Assembly (NCBI GenBank): GCA_965235075.1
Contig: OZ249404.1
Span: forward strand, 186,001 to 250,000
Source of the DNA: Fontibacterium medardense
Lineage (GTDB): Bacteria > Pseudomonadota > Alphaproteobacteria > Pelagibacterales > Pelagibacteraceae
DNA: 64,000 bases
Direction: 5' to 3'
The position numbers were made by a program, and so were the translations under genes. Below the pieces are notes generated by a model that did not search any database, was not told the origin of the DNA, and was given only the letters and a program-made list of their open reading frames with translations. Shown here piece after piece: positions 9,579 through 18,619 of this stretch (positions are counted from its first letter, which is position 1; each line of letters begins with the position of its first letter).

Positions 9579-9606
9579 AATTTTAGCTAAATTAAGTTTA
9601 GAAAAT

Positions 9607-11166
9607 ATGGCAAAAAGTAATAATCAAATTATCATTTTTGACACCACATTAAGAGATGGAGAGCAATCTCCAGGCGCCTCAATGAGTCTTGAAGAAAAAA
9701 TTCAAATTGCACGAGCGTTTGAAGACTTGGGTGTTGACGTTATGGAAGCTGGATTTCCAGCTGCCTCTAACGGTGATTTTGAAGCCGTATCGGAAATCGC
9801 AAAAATTTTAAAAAAAACTATTCCTTGCGGATTAGCGAGAGCAGTCAAAGCAGATATTGAAAGATGCAAAGAAGCATTAAAACATGCAAAACGTTTTAGA
9901 ATTCATACGTTTCTTTCAACCTCTCCTTTGCATATGAAACATAAATTAAAAAAAACACCAAAAGAAGTTCTGGAATTAATTAAAGACAGCGTCACTTTAG
10001 CTAGAAGATTTACAGATGATGTTGAATGGTCACCAGAAGATGGTACCAGAACTACGCCAGATTTTTTATGCAAAACTGTAGAGCTTGCAATTAAATGTGG
10101 AGCAACAACAATTAATATTCCAGATACAGTTGGTTATACGATCCCAGATGAATATTATAAAACAATTAAATTATTATTTGATAAAGTTCCAAATATAGAC
10201 AAGGCAATTGTTTCAACACATTGTCATAACGATTTAGGGCTTGCGGTTGCAAATTCTTTAGCTGGAGTAAAAGCTGGAGCAAGACAAATTGAGTGCACTA
10301 TTAATGGTATTGGCGAGAGAGCAGGAAACGCTGCTTTAGAAGAAATTGTAATGGCAATGAAAACACGAAGTGATTTAATGCCTTATAAAACAAATATTAA
10401 TACTAAAAAAATTAGCAGCTGTTCAAAATTAGTTGCAAATGTAACTGGTTTCCCAGTTCAATTTAATAAAGCAATAGTTGGAAAAAATGCTTTTGCGCAT
10501 GAGTCAGGAATTCATCAAGACGGAATGTTAAAAAATAAAAAAACTTATGAAATTATGACTCCAGAAAGCGTTGGAGTTACAAAATCTTCTCTAGTTATGG
10601 GTAAGCATTCTGGAAGAAACGCATTCAAAGATAAAGCTGCTGAATTAGGTTACCCAGATTTAACTGATGAATTAATAAATAATACTTTTACAAAATTTAA
10701 AGATTTAGCTGATAAGAAAAAACATGTTTTTGATGAAGATATTATTGCATTGATCGATGACGATTTAATGAAACATAATAATGCTATTAGTTTATCCTCA
10801 TTAGAAGTTATTGCTGGAACTAAAGGGCCGCAAAAAGCAAAAATTGAACTTATGATTTATGACGAGATTAAAAAAACAGAGTCAGAAGGTGATGGTCCTG
10901 TGGATGCGATATTTAAAGCAATAAAAAAAATCTACCCTCATAATGTTAATCTTCAGCTATACCAAGTACAAGCGGTAACAGAGGGTACAGATGCGCAAGC
11001 GACAGTGAGTGTAAGAATTGAAGAAAAAGGTAAGATTTCTGTAGGCCAAGCTGCAGACACAGATACTCTTGTTGCTTCAGCAAAAGCGTATATAAACGCA
11101 CTAAATAAATTAATTATTAAGAGAAAAAGAACTGCGCCAAGCCCAGATTTGAGCGCTTCTGCTTAA
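9607..11166 (+). CDS. leuA: 2-isopropylmalate synthase
   Basis: LeuA condenses acetyl-CoA with 2-oxoisovalerate, the product of the ilv pathway, to start leucine synthesis. The DRE-TIM motif TTLRDGEQSPG at the N-terminus, the metal-binding STHCHNDLG and GIGERAGNAALEE motifs, and GKHSGRNAF are all present. The C-terminal regulatory domain (about 390-500) is where leucine feedback acts in this family. Length 519 is standard. Its placement after ilvBHC puts most of the carbon path to leucine together. leuB, leuCD, ilvD and ilvE are not in this window. Confidence 0.96.
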   Translation: MAKSNNQIIIFDTTLRDGEQSPGASMSLEEKIQIARAFEDLGVDVMEAGFPAASNGDFEAVSEIAKILKKTIPCGLARAVKADIERCKEALKHAKRFRIHTFLSTSPLHMKHKLKKTPKEVLELIKDSVTLARRFTDDVEWSPEDGTRTTPDFLCKTVELAIKCGATTINIPDTVGYTIPDEYYKTIKLLFDKVPNIDKAIVSTHCHNDLGLAVANSLAGVKAGARQIECTINGIGERAGNAALEEIVMAMKTRSDLMPYKTNINTKKISSCSKLVANVTGFPVQFNKAIVGKNAFAHESGIHQDGMLKNKKTYEIMTPESVGVTKSSLVMGKHSGRNAFKDKAAELGYPDLTDELINNTFTKFKDLADKKKHVFDEDIIALIDDDLMKHNNAISLSSLEVIAGTKGPQKAKIELMIYDEIKKTESEGDGPVDAIFKAIKKIYPHNVNLQLYQVQAVTEGTDAQATVSVRIEEKGKISVGQAADTDTLVASAKAYINALNKLIIKRKRTAPSPDLSASA

Positions 11167-11181
11167 TTAAGAAAGAAAAAA

Positions 11182-12213
11182 ATGTTTGATAAATTATTTG
11201 GATTTTGGTCGACAGACATGGCCATCGACTTAGGAACAGCAAACACTTTAGTTTATGTCCGTGGAAAAGGAATTGTCCTAAACGAACCATCTGTTGTTGC
11301 AGTGATATCTCGAAACGGAAGAAATGAAGTCTTGGCTGTTGGTGAAGAAGCAAAACAAATGTTGGGACGTACACCTGGAAATATTACAGCGATCAGACCT
11401 ATGAAAGATGGAGTGATTGCAGATTTCATAGTCACAGAAGAAATGATCAAACACTTTATTAGAAAAATTCATAAACGAAATGCTTTTGCAAACCCTAGAA
11501 TTATTATTTGCGTTCCAACTGGATCAACTCCTGTTGAAAGAAGAGCCATTCAAGAAGCCGGTTATGCAGCTGGTGCAAGAAAAGTACAACTTATAGAAGA
11601 ACCAGTGGCAGCAGCTATTGGTGCAGGACTTCCAATTTCAGAACCTCAAGCATCCATGATTGTTGATATTGGCGGCGGAACTACTGAGATTGCAGTCATG
11701 TCATTAGGTGGAATTGTTTATTCTCATTCTTTAAGAGTTGCTGGCGATGCAATGGATAATGCGATTATTAGTTTTATGAAGAAAAAATTTAATTTATTAA
11801 TTGGAGATTCAACAGCAGAGAGAATTAAAAAAGAAATAGGATCTGCAATTCCAACAGGCTCTGAAAAAACTTTTTTAATGAAAGGAAGAGATATTAGAAC
11901 TGGAACTCCAAAAGAAGTTATTTTAACAGAAAAAGATACTGCTGAAGCTTTAGAAGGAGTTGTGGGTCAGATTGTTAATGCTGTTAAGCACGCTTTAGAA
12001 AACACTCCACCAGAATTATCTTCAGATTTAGTTGATTCTGGAATGGTATTAGCAGGCGGCGGTGCATATTTAAAAAATCTAGATAAACTTATTAAAAAAG
12101 AAACAGGATTACCGGTTACTATCGCAGAAGATGCATTATCATGTGTTGCAATTGGAACTGGTAAGGCTTTAGAGCAAGAAGGAATATTTTCTTCTATGCT
12201 AACTTCATATTAA
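11182..12213 (+). CDS. mreB: Rod-shape actin homologue MreB
   Basis: MreB polymerises on the inner membrane and directs lateral cell wall synthesis, giving rod or curved-rod shape. The actin-fold phosphate motifs are clear: IDLGTANTLVY near the N-terminus, IVDIGGGTTEIAVMSLGG in the middle and GMVLAGGGAYLKNLD near the C-terminus. Length 343 is standard. It starts 15 bases after leuA and leads mreBCD. Confidence is very high, as MreB is strongly conserved. Confidence 0.98.
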   Translation: MFDKLFGFWSTDMAIDLGTANTLVYVRGKGIVLNEPSVVAVISRNGRNEVLAVGEEAKQMLGRTPGNITAIRPMKDGVIADFIVTEEMIKHFIRKIHKRNAFANPRIIICVPTGSTPVERRAIQEAGYAAGARKVQLIEEPVAAAIGAGLPISEPQASMIVDIGGGTTEIAVMSLGGIVYSHSLRVAGDAMDNAIISFMKKKFNLLIGDSTAERIKKEIGSAIPTGSEKTFLMKGRDIRTGTPKEVILTEKDTAEALEGVVGQIVNAVKHALENTPPELSSDLVDSGMVLAGGGAYLKNLDKLIKKETGLPVTIAEDALSCVAIGTGKALEQEGIFSSMLTSY

Positions 12214-12232
12214 AAAGTTATATTAATCTAAT

Positions 12233-13093
12233 ATGAGTCAAAATCGGCTTGCAAGAAGCTCAACTCCAGGCGTTTCAGCCTTACAAAAAACGATAAGCAA
12301 AAAATTTCTTCTTCCCTCTTATATTATAATTTCTTTTTTATTATTGTTTTCAGAGAAAAGTGATTTTAGAGCTATAAGATTTTTAAAAGCATTAATTAAT
12401 GATGGAATTATTTATAGTATTTATGTCGTTAATACTCCAGTTAAGCTTATTTCTAACCTAGGCAGTTCAGTCAGACAATATTTTAACTTTAATATTATTG
12501 TAGAGAATAAAAAACTCAAAGATGAAATTGAACAATTAAATGCAGAAAAAAGAGAATTGCAATTTTTTAAAAATGAAAATGATAATTTAAAAAGAGTTTT
12601 AGGAATTAAAAATAGAGATGACTATGTATCAGTTTATGCAAAAATAATTCATGAAGATACAAATGAATTTGCTAAAAATTTAATTTTGACAATTGGTTCT
12701 AATGAAGGTGTTCAATTAGGGCAGGCTATTGTCCGAAACAATGTTTACCTTGGAAAAATTTCAGAAGTTAATTTGTTCAGCTCAAAAGCTATGGTGATTA
12801 CAGATCTTAATAGTAGAGTACCTGTAGTTATTCCATCAAGAGGAGTTAATGCAATTTTAAAAGGCAATGGTCTTGGAGGAGCGCAATTACTTTTTCTTCC
12901 GCAAAATGCTGTTTTTGAAAATAATGATCAAATTTACACCTCTGGTTCAGATGGAATTATTAAGGAAGGCCTATACGTTGGAAAAATAATTACTGACAAT
13001 AAAAAAGATATTAAAAAAAGAAAATATTCTGTTGATCTTGGTTTTAAGGAGCATCAGTTGAACTATGTTTCAGTTTTAAAGGTTAAAAAATAA
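12233..13093 (+). CDS. mreC: Rod-shape determining protein MreC
   Basis: MreC is a periplasmic scaffold of the elongasome anchored in the inner membrane. One membrane helix is visible at about residues 29-45 (LLPSYIIISFLLLF). A coiled coil rich in Lys, Glu and Leu follows (about 90-125), then the beta-rich MreC domain with IVRNNVYLGKISEV and GVNAILKGNGLGG. Length 286 is usual. It overlaps mreD by one base. The family call rests on the layout, the context and recognisable MreC segments. Confidence 0.93.
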   Translation: MSQNRLARSSTPGVSALQKTISKKFLLPSYIIISFLLLFSEKSDFRAIRFLKALINDGIIYSIYVVNTPVKLISNLGSSVRQYFNFNIIVENKKLKDEIEQLNAEKRELQFFKNENDNLKRVLGIKNRDDYVSVYAKIIHEDTNEFAKNLILTIGSNEGVQLGQAIVRNNVYLGKISEVNLFSSKAMVITDLNSRVPVVIPSRGVNAILKGNGLGGAQLLFLPQNAVFENNDQIYTSGSDGIIKEGLYVGKIITDNKKDIKKRKYSVDLGFKEHQLNYVSVLKVKK

Positions 13094-13578
13094 TGAATTC
13101 ATTTTTAGAAAAAATTAAATTTTATTCAGCACATATTATTTTTACACTTATTTGTATTAATGATAGTATTTTTATAAATACTTGGATCGCTCCAGGTCCA
13201 ATTATCAATATTAAATATATATTAGTTTTTTATTTTTCTTTTTTTGACAAAGGACGCTTTTCAATTACATTTCTATTTTTTATAGGACTGATCTTTGACT
13301 CACTACAAGGAATGCCTTTTGGAATGACGCCCCTTTGTTTTATCCTCTTAAGCAAGTTAGCTTCATATTTAAAACAAAGAAGGACGCAGACAAATTTCCA
13401 AAATGAATTTATAGCTTTTGCTATATCTCTTTTGATTACACAAATTGTATCAGTGATTATCTTATCTTATTTTTCTCAAACTCCGTTTGAGTATTTATTA
13501 TTAGCCATTAACATCATTGTAAGTCTTATATTTTATCCAGTTATAAGAACTGCACTTAAAGTATTTTATTATTATTAG
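13093..13578 (+). CDS. mreD: Rod-shape determining membrane protein MreD
   Basis: MreD is a small polytopic inner-membrane protein of the rod complex. The 161-residue product has about five hydrophobic helices and contains GLIFDSLQGMPFGMTPLCF, which resembles the conserved MreD core (a Gly-rich DxLxGxxxG region). The sequence is poorly conserved in general, so position directly after mreC is important evidence. In many alphaproteobacteria mrdA (PBP2) and rodA follow; here a COQ9-like gene does. Confidence 0.85.
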   Translation: MNSFLEKIKFYSAHIIFTLICINDSIFINTWIAPGPIINIKYILVFYFSFFDKGRFSITFLFFIGLIFDSLQGMPFGMTPLCFILLSKLASYLKQRRTQTNFQNEFIAFAISLLITQIVSVIILSYFSQTPFEYLLLAINIIVSLIFYPVIRTALKVFYYY

Positions 13579-13585
13579 TTCTTTA

Positions 13586-14224
13586 ATGTCCGATTTTACC
13601 AAATTACAAAAAGATAAAATTTTAAATTATTTATTTAAAAATTTTAAAAAGATTGATTTTGATAATATTGATCAAGATATTTCTTTGAAAAAGATAGATG
13701 ATTTACAATTTTTCGATAAGAAAGAATTATTAATTAAAATTAGCGATTTATTATTTGAAGATTTAGATAAAAAATTTTTGAGTGAAGTTAAATCCAAAGT
13801 TAATAAGATTTCAAAAACTAATGAAAAAATATCATTTTTATTAAATAAAAGATTTCAGATAGAGAAAAAGAATAAAGATTTAATTAAAATTTTTTTAATT
13901 CATTTAATAAAAAGTAATAACTCAAATAAAGTTTTAAATTACATATATTCTGTTGCAGATATTATGTGGAAGCATTCCAACGATCGTTCAGTAGATTTTA
14001 ACTATTATACAAAAAGATTAATATTATCTTCAGTTTATTTAAAAATTTTAATTCTGACTTTTTATAAAGATAATTTAACACAGAAAGATCTCGATAAAGA
14101 AATTCTAAAATCTCTCGACCATGTAAAATTAATATCTCAATTTAAAATAAAATTAGATTTTTTAAAAAATATAAAAGAATTTTTTAATATGTTTTCTATA
14201 CAAAAAGCAGGGCGCGGTTTTTAA
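13586..14224 (+). CDS. COQ9-family ubiquinone biosynthesis protein
   Basis: COQ9 is a lipid-binding accessory protein of ubiquinone synthesis, described in mitochondria and alphaproteobacteria, where it assists the COQ7-type hydroxylase. The N-terminal half is very Lys/Asp/Ile rich and little conserved. The diagnostic C-terminal stretch is present: a Trp-containing DIMWKHSNDRS, then DFNYYTKRLILSSVY, matching the family's W...D.S.D.NWYTKR..L..VY pattern. Length 212 is typical. It follows mreD closely and its 3' end overlaps the convergent purK by four bases. It has no functional link to mreBCD that I can see. Confidence 0.82.
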   Translation: MSDFTKLQKDKILNYLFKNFKKIDFDNIDQDISLKKIDDLQFFDKKELLIKISDLLFEDLDKKFLSEVKSKVNKISKTNEKISFLLNKRFQIEKKNKDLIKIFLIHLIKSNNSNKVLNYIYSVADIMWKHSNDRSVDFNYYTKRLILSSVYLKILILTFYKDNLTQKDLDKEILKSLDHVKLISQFKIKLDFLKNIKEFFNMFSIQKAGRGF

Positions 14225-15264
14225 AAGATTTTAGTTAAGTGTCCCATTTTTCTTTTATTTTTAATTTCTTTTTTTCCATAGTCATAAAAGAATTCTTTCG
14301 TTGCAATTTCTTTTGATCTATATTTTTTAATGTCATTTCCTAGAATATTATACATGATTGCTTTGTGAGTTCTTTTTGGTTTTTTTAATTTAAGATTACA
14401 TACGGCCCGGATATGATTTTCAAATTGACTTACATTATGAGCATTCATTGTTAAGTGTCCAGAATTGTGAACCCTAGGAGCAATTTCATTTACTAATAAT
14501 TCATTTTTTTTTGTCACAAAAAATTCAACACACATAGTTCCAGTGTAATTCAGTTTATCTGCTATTTTTTTTGCAATTTCCTTTGCTTGATTATTTAATT
14601 TCGGGCTAATGTTTGCTGGGACATGAGATTTTTGGAGTATTTGATGTTTATGAAGATTTTCAAAAGCATCAAATGAAACACTCTTTTCTTTGTATCTGCT
14701 TATAACAACAGAAATTTCTTTTTTAAAATTGATCAATTTTTCAATGATGTATTCTTTATTTTTAAAAGAATATTTTAAAAAATGTTTCTTATTTTTAAAA
14801 AAAACTTGGCCTTTACCATCGTATCCAAGTCTTATTGTTTTTACTAATGCTGGGAAAAAGTTATTACTTAATTTTTTTTTATCCACTTTTTTTAAATAGT
14901 AGAATTCTGTTGTTTTTATTCCTATTGAATTTAAAAAAGTTTTTTCTTTTAATCTATCTTGAAGAATTTTTATAATAGTTGGTTTTGGGCTAACATTGAT
15001 TTTTTTTTCAACATAATTAAGGGTTTTAAAAGGAATATTTTCAAATTCAAAAGTCGCTAAATCAATATTTTTTATAAAAAAATCTAATTTTTTTTTATTT
15101 TCATAACTTGAGATAATAAAATCATCACAATAGTAAATAGCAGGTGAATCGATACTGTCAGTAAATACAAAAGTTCTGATATTAATTTTCTTTGCTGATT
15201 GAACTAAGAATTTTCCTAATTGACCACCCCCAAATATTCCAAGGGTAAAGGTTTTTTTATTCAT
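14221..15264 (-). CDS. purK: N5-carboxyaminoimidazole ribonucleotide synthase
   Basis: PurK uses ATP and bicarbonate to make N5-CAIR from AIR in purine synthesis. The ATP-grasp fold is visible: IFGGGQLGKFL at residues 10-20, KTIRLGYDGKGQ in the middle, and the metal-binding VNEIAPRVHNSGH near the C-terminus. Length 347 is normal. Its start overlaps the stop of purE by four bases, so the purE-purK pair is one operon. The protein is very Lys-rich, like its neighbours. Confidence 0.95.
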   Translation of the reverse strand: MNKKTFTLGIFGGGQLGKFLVQSAKKINIRTFVFTDSIDSPAIYYCDDFIISSYENKKKLDFFIKNIDLATFEFENIPFKTLNYVEKKINVSPKPTIIKILQDRLKEKTFLNSIGIKTTEFYYLKKVDKKKLSNNFFPALVKTIRLGYDGKGQVFFKNKKHFLKYSFKNKEYIIEKLINFKKEISVVISRYKEKSVSFDAFENLHKHQILQKSHVPANISPKLNNQAKEIAKKIADKLNYTGTMCVEFFVTKKNELLVNEIAPRVHNSGHLTMNAHNVSQFENHIRAVCNLKLKKPKRTHKAIMYNILGNDIKKYRSKEIATKEFFYDYGKKEIKNKRKMGHLTKIF

Positions 15265-15761
15265 TTCTTAGGACTATTCTTGACTGATAGAGTTTGTTTG
15301 TTTCTCCATATTCTTAAGTTGTTTGCAATTTTTTTATCATTTAGACTTAAGATTGAGGCAGCATATAGCGCGGCATTTTTTGCTCCGGTTTCTCCGATAG
15401 CAACAGTCCCGACTGGAATTCCAAAGGGCATTTGAACGATTGATAATAAACTGTCTAATCCTTTTAAAGATTTTGTTTCCATGGGAACACCAATAACAGG
15501 CAAGTCTGTAATGGCAGCAACCATTCCCGGTAAATGAGCAGAGCCACCAGCTCCAGCAACAATAACTGCAATATTATTTTTTTTTGCAGACTTCGCAAAT
15601 TCTACTAGTCTCATAGGAGTTCTATGAGCGGATACGATTTTTATACTGTATTGAATTTTTAATTTTTTTAAGATTTCTGCAGATTTTTTAAGAGTAACCC
15701 AGTCTGATTTGCTTCCCATAATTATAGAAACAATAGATTTATTTTTTATATTAAAAGACAT
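15261..15761 (-). CDS. purE: N5-CAIR mutase
   Basis: PurE moves the carboxyl group of N5-CAIR to give CAIR, the step following PurK. The class I signature is clear: IIMGSKSDW near residues 13-21, SAHRTP around 44-49, and VAGAGGSAHLPGMVA in the middle. Length 166 is typical of bacterial class I PurE. It leads the purE-purK operon, with a four-base overlap. Confidence 0.97.
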   Translation of the reverse strand: MSFNIKNKSIVSIIMGSKSDWVTLKKSAEILKKLKIQYSIKIVSAHRTPMRLVEFAKSAKKNNIAVIVAGAGGSAHLPGMVAAITDLPVIGVPMETKSLKGLDSLLSIVQMPFGIPVGTVAIGETGAKNAALYAASILSLNDKKIANNLRIWRNKQTLSVKNSPKK

Positions 15762-15784
15762 ATTTAATTATAAAATAAGTTAAA

Positions 15785-16354
15785 TTACTTATTAGCTTCT
15801 AGTTTCAATTTTGCTTTTTTTATATTCTCAACTTTTCTATTAGCTTTTTCTACAGCTTTTTGTAGATCGCTTTGAGTGCATAAGTTTAAAGCTACAGGAT
15901 CTTTAGGTGTAATATTTGAAGTATTCCAATGTTTTCTACTCTTAACTGATTCCACAGTATTTTTTGTTGTTCCAACAAGTTTTGAAATTTGTCCCTCAGA
16001 TAACTGTGGGTAATTTTTTATCAACCAAGCAATTGCATCTGGTCTATCCTGTCTTTTTGAAAGAGGAGTGTATTTTGGACCGACAACAGTTTTAATTTCG
16101 TAATCTAATACTTTTTTATTTATAGATAATGACTTGTTAGGATCTTTGCTGCACTCTTCGATTTCTTCTCTTGTTAACTGATTTGCTAGTATCGGATTGT
16201 ATGCTTTTATTCCAACAGCAACATCACCATCTGCTATTCCTTTAATTTCAAGTTCATGAAGTTGACAGAAATCTGCTATTTGTTTGAAAGTAAGACTCGT
16301 ATTTTCAAGCAACCATACCGCCGTAGCTTTAGGCATTAAGGGTTTGTCTAACAT
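15785..16354 (-). CDS. trcR: Cell-cycle transcriptional regulator TrcR-like (DUF1013)
   Basis: The sequence matches the alphaproteobacterial DUF1013 family, which includes TrcR, reported as a regulator bound to RNA polymerase in Rickettsia and Caulobacter relatives. Recognisable stretches are PLMPKATAVWLLENTSLTF at the N-terminus, GIADGDVAVGIKAYNPI, and a helix-turn-helix-like segment QLSEGQISKLVGTTKNTVESV near residue 120. Length 189 fits. It lies between rpmE and purE on the minus strand. The family assignment is confident; the regulated genes in this organism are unknown. Confidence 0.88.
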   Translation of the reverse strand: MLDKPLMPKATAVWLLENTSLTFKQIADFCQLHELEIKGIADGDVAVGIKAYNPILANQLTREEIEECSKDPNKSLSINKKVLDYEIKTVVGPKYTPLSKRQDRPDAIAWLIKNYPQLSEGQISKLVGTTKNTVESVKSRKHWNTSNITPKDPVALNLCTQSDLQKAVEKANRKVENIKKAKLKLEANK

Positions 16355-16360
16355 AAGTAT

Positions 16361-16594
16361 TTATTTTTTAGGTGTTTTAATTGTAAGATTTTCAAACTTT
16401 TTATTAAATTTACTTATTCTTCCTTTATCTATAATTTTTTGTGAACCGCCCGTCCAAGCAGGATGAGATATTGGATCAATATCTAATTTCATAACATCGT
16501 TTTCTTTTCCCCAAGTCGATAAAGTTTCAAACTGACTACCGTCAGTCATTACAACTTTTATCTTATGTGTTTTTGGGTGTATTTTTTCTTTCAT
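16361..16594 (-). CDS. rpmE: Ribosomal protein bL31, zinc-free type
   Basis: This is the 77-residue large-subunit protein bL31. The conserved core HKIKVVMTDGS and LDIDPISHPAWTGG matches the alphaproteobacterial form, which ends in a basic KFNKKF tail. It contains no cysteine, so it cannot bind zinc and belongs to the C-minus type that is normal in this class. It starts 67 bases from the MFS gene stop and is followed closely by trcR. Confidence 0.95.
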   Translation of the reverse strand: MKEKIHPKTHKIKVVMTDGSQFETLSTWGKENDVMKLDIDPISHPAWTGGSQKIIDKGRISKFNKKFENLTIKTPKK

Positions 16595-16661
16595 AATTTT
16601 AGAAGAAAGTTTTTATAACAAAATTAGATAAATAGACAACACTTCTTAGTGAACAAAGTCC

Positions 16662-17828
16662 TTATTTGTTAACTTTTTTAATCAAAGATAAATAAAATAT
16701 TATTGTTAGAACAAGAATTGTTGAGTTTATATAAAAAGGCATATCTTTCCCAAAAAATAAAAACAAAATACCAGCTGTTGGTTGGCCAATAAATCTAGAT
16801 ATAGATTGTGCAGAATATGCAGCCCCTAAAGCAAATCCTTTTTCATTTTTAGAACATTTTTTTGAAACTAAACTATTCAAACAAGGATTTGTCACACCAA
16901 TTCCGTAGCATAAAAAAAATATTGCAACTGGAACCAAATAAAGATTGGAAGTTGGGATTAACAAAAAACCAAAAATTAAAAATAAAATTCCACTTTTTAT
17001 TAATTGAGTCTCATTAAAAAATTTTAATAGTATTCTTAAAATAAATCCTTGAACCACAATCTGACTTAAGCCGGCATACAACATAACCATTCCAACTTCT
17101 TTTGGACCCCATGCAAAAGTATCTTTTATCCAAATTGCAAATATTCCTTCCATTCCAGAGAATCCAAAATAAACTATAAATATAATTAAAAAAAAAGGGA
17201 GTAATATTTTTTTTTTCATTAATTTAAACTGCAAATAAATTTTACTAAAAGAATTTTTTATAGAAAAATTGTTAAAAGATTTTTTAGATTCTTTTAAAAA
17301 AAAAGTTACAAATAACAAATTAAAAATATTAATTGCACATGCAATCCAAGCAACATTAGCAAGTGTCATAATAGTAAAATTAGAACCAGCAACTAACCCA
17401 CCAAGCAATGGACCAACTGTAAATCCTAAACCAAAGGCAACACCGAACAAACCCATTCCTTTAGCTCGATTTTTCTTAGTAGTGATGTCGGCTATATAAG
17501 CAGTTCCAACAGAAACGTTGTTTTTAAATAAACCTGCAATAATCCTTGATAAAAATATCATTAATAAACTTCCGCTAATTGCCAAAATTATATTAGCTAA
17601 TATTTCCGCAAAACAATTTAAGATGATAAGTGGTTTTCTACCAAATCTATCTGATAAACTTCCCCAAAATGGAGAGGTAAAAAATTGAAAAAAAGAAAAT
17701 GATCCAAAAATTATTGTTATTAAAAGAATATTGCCACCATATTCATGAATTAGAAATGGTAAAGTTGAGATTAAAACTCCACTAAAAGCAAGAACATCAA
17801 GAAATAAAAAAATTAGAATTTTTAGCAT
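16662..17828 (-). CDS. Major facilitator superfamily drug-exporter-like transporter (TCR/Tet type)
   Basis: The 388-residue protein has about twelve hydrophobic helices and the MFS loop motif GSLSDRFGRKPLI near residues 57-69, placing it in the MFS. The GPLLGGLV segment in helix 5 (motif C) is typical of drug:H+ antiporters of the TetA-like group. The substrate cannot be read from sequence; tetracycline efflux should not be assumed. It is followed by suhB upstream on the same strand (8-base gap), so the two may be co-transcribed, but no functional link is evident. Confidence 0.85.
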   Translation of the reverse strand: MLKILIFLFLDVLAFSGVLISTLPFLIHEYGGNILLITIIFGSFSFFQFFTSPFWGSLSDRFGRKPLIILNCFAEILANIILAISGSLLMIFLSRIIAGLFKNNVSVGTAYIADITTKKNRAKGMGLFGVAFGLGFTVGPLLGGLVAGSNFTIMTLANVAWIACAINIFNLLFVTFFLKESKKSFNNFSIKNSFSKIYLQFKLMKKKILLPFFLIIFIVYFGFSGMEGIFAIWIKDTFAWGPKEVGMVMLYAGLSQIVVQGFILRILLKFFNETQLIKSGILFLIFGFLLIPTSNLYLVPVAIFFLCYGIGVTNPCLNSLVSKKCSKNEKGFALGAAYSAQSISRFIGQPTAGILFLFFGKDMPFYINSTILVLTIIFYLSLIKKVNK

Positions 17829-17836
17829 TTAAGAGT

Positions 17837-18619
17837 TTATGCAAGCAAAGCAATAAGATCTTTGTCTATTTTCGAATTTGTAGCTAGCAAATTTCTGTCT
17901 TCAATATATTTGTCTCCACCTTTAAAATCAGTTACTGTTCCGCCAGCTTCTTTAACAATTATAATGCCAGCTGCAATATCCCAATAATTTAAGTTTCTTT
18001 CCCATACTCCATCGCATCTTCCACTAGCAAGATAGGCAAGATCTAGCGCTGAACTACCAAATTTTCTAGTTGCAGCAACTTTTCTACTAACAGATTCATA
18101 TTCTTTGAAAAATATTTCTTTGTTTTTATAAGAAAGAATAGGCCCCCCGGTAAGAAGAACACATTCATCAATATTTTTTCTTGATGAAACGCGAATTCTT
18201 GAATTATTCAAATATGCGCCTTTGCCTTTTTCAGCATAAAACATTTCATTAGTTATAGGATTAAAGATCATGCCACATATAATTTCTTTATTTTTTTCTA
18301 GACCAATTGAGATTGCAAAATAAGGAACTCCATGTAAAAAATTTGTTGTTCCGTCGATTGGATCAATAATCCATTTAAATTCAGTACTTTTTCCAGATGC
18401 GCCACTTTCTTCAGCTAGGAATGAATAATCTGGTCTAGCAAGAGATAGTTCATTTATAATTATCTTTTCAGTTCTTTTGTCTGAATTTGTAACAAAATCT
18501 CCAGGACCTTTTTTTGATACTTGTAATTTTTCAACTTCACCAAAGTCACGAATTAGGAGCTTGGATGCTTTTTGGCAAGCCTTTTCCATAATGTTAAGAT
18601 TTGCCGATAATAAAGGCAT
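17837..18619 (-). CDS. suhB: Inositol monophosphatase family protein SuhB
   Basis: SuhB-type enzymes dephosphorylate inositol-1-phosphate and similar substrates; in E. coli SuhB also joins rRNA transcription complexes. The Li+-sensitive phosphatase metal site is intact: Glu70 in FLAEESG, Asp86 and Asp89 in WIIDPIDGTTNF, and the C-terminal WDIAAGIIIVKEAGG. Length 260 is normal. Its start overlaps the efp stop by one base, an efp-suhB order common in alphaproteobacteria. Confidence 0.95.
   Translation of the reverse strand: MPLLSANLNIMEKACQKASKLLIRDFGEVEKLQVSKKGPGDFVTNSDKRTEKIIINELSLARPDYSFLAEESGASGKSTEFKWIIDPIDGTTNFLHGVPYFAISIGLEKNKEIICGMIFNPITNEMFYAEKGKGAYLNNSRIRVSSRKNIDECVLLTGGPILSYKNKEIFFKEYESVSRKVAATRKFGSSALDLAYLASGRCDGVWERNLNYWDIAAGIIIVKEAGGTVTDFKGGDKYIEDRNLLATNSKIDKDLIALLA

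Noticed and set aside
16662..17828. Tetracycline resistance gene
   Set aside because: The MFS exporter is TetA-like in layout only; the substrate cannot be assigned and housekeeping efflux is more likely.
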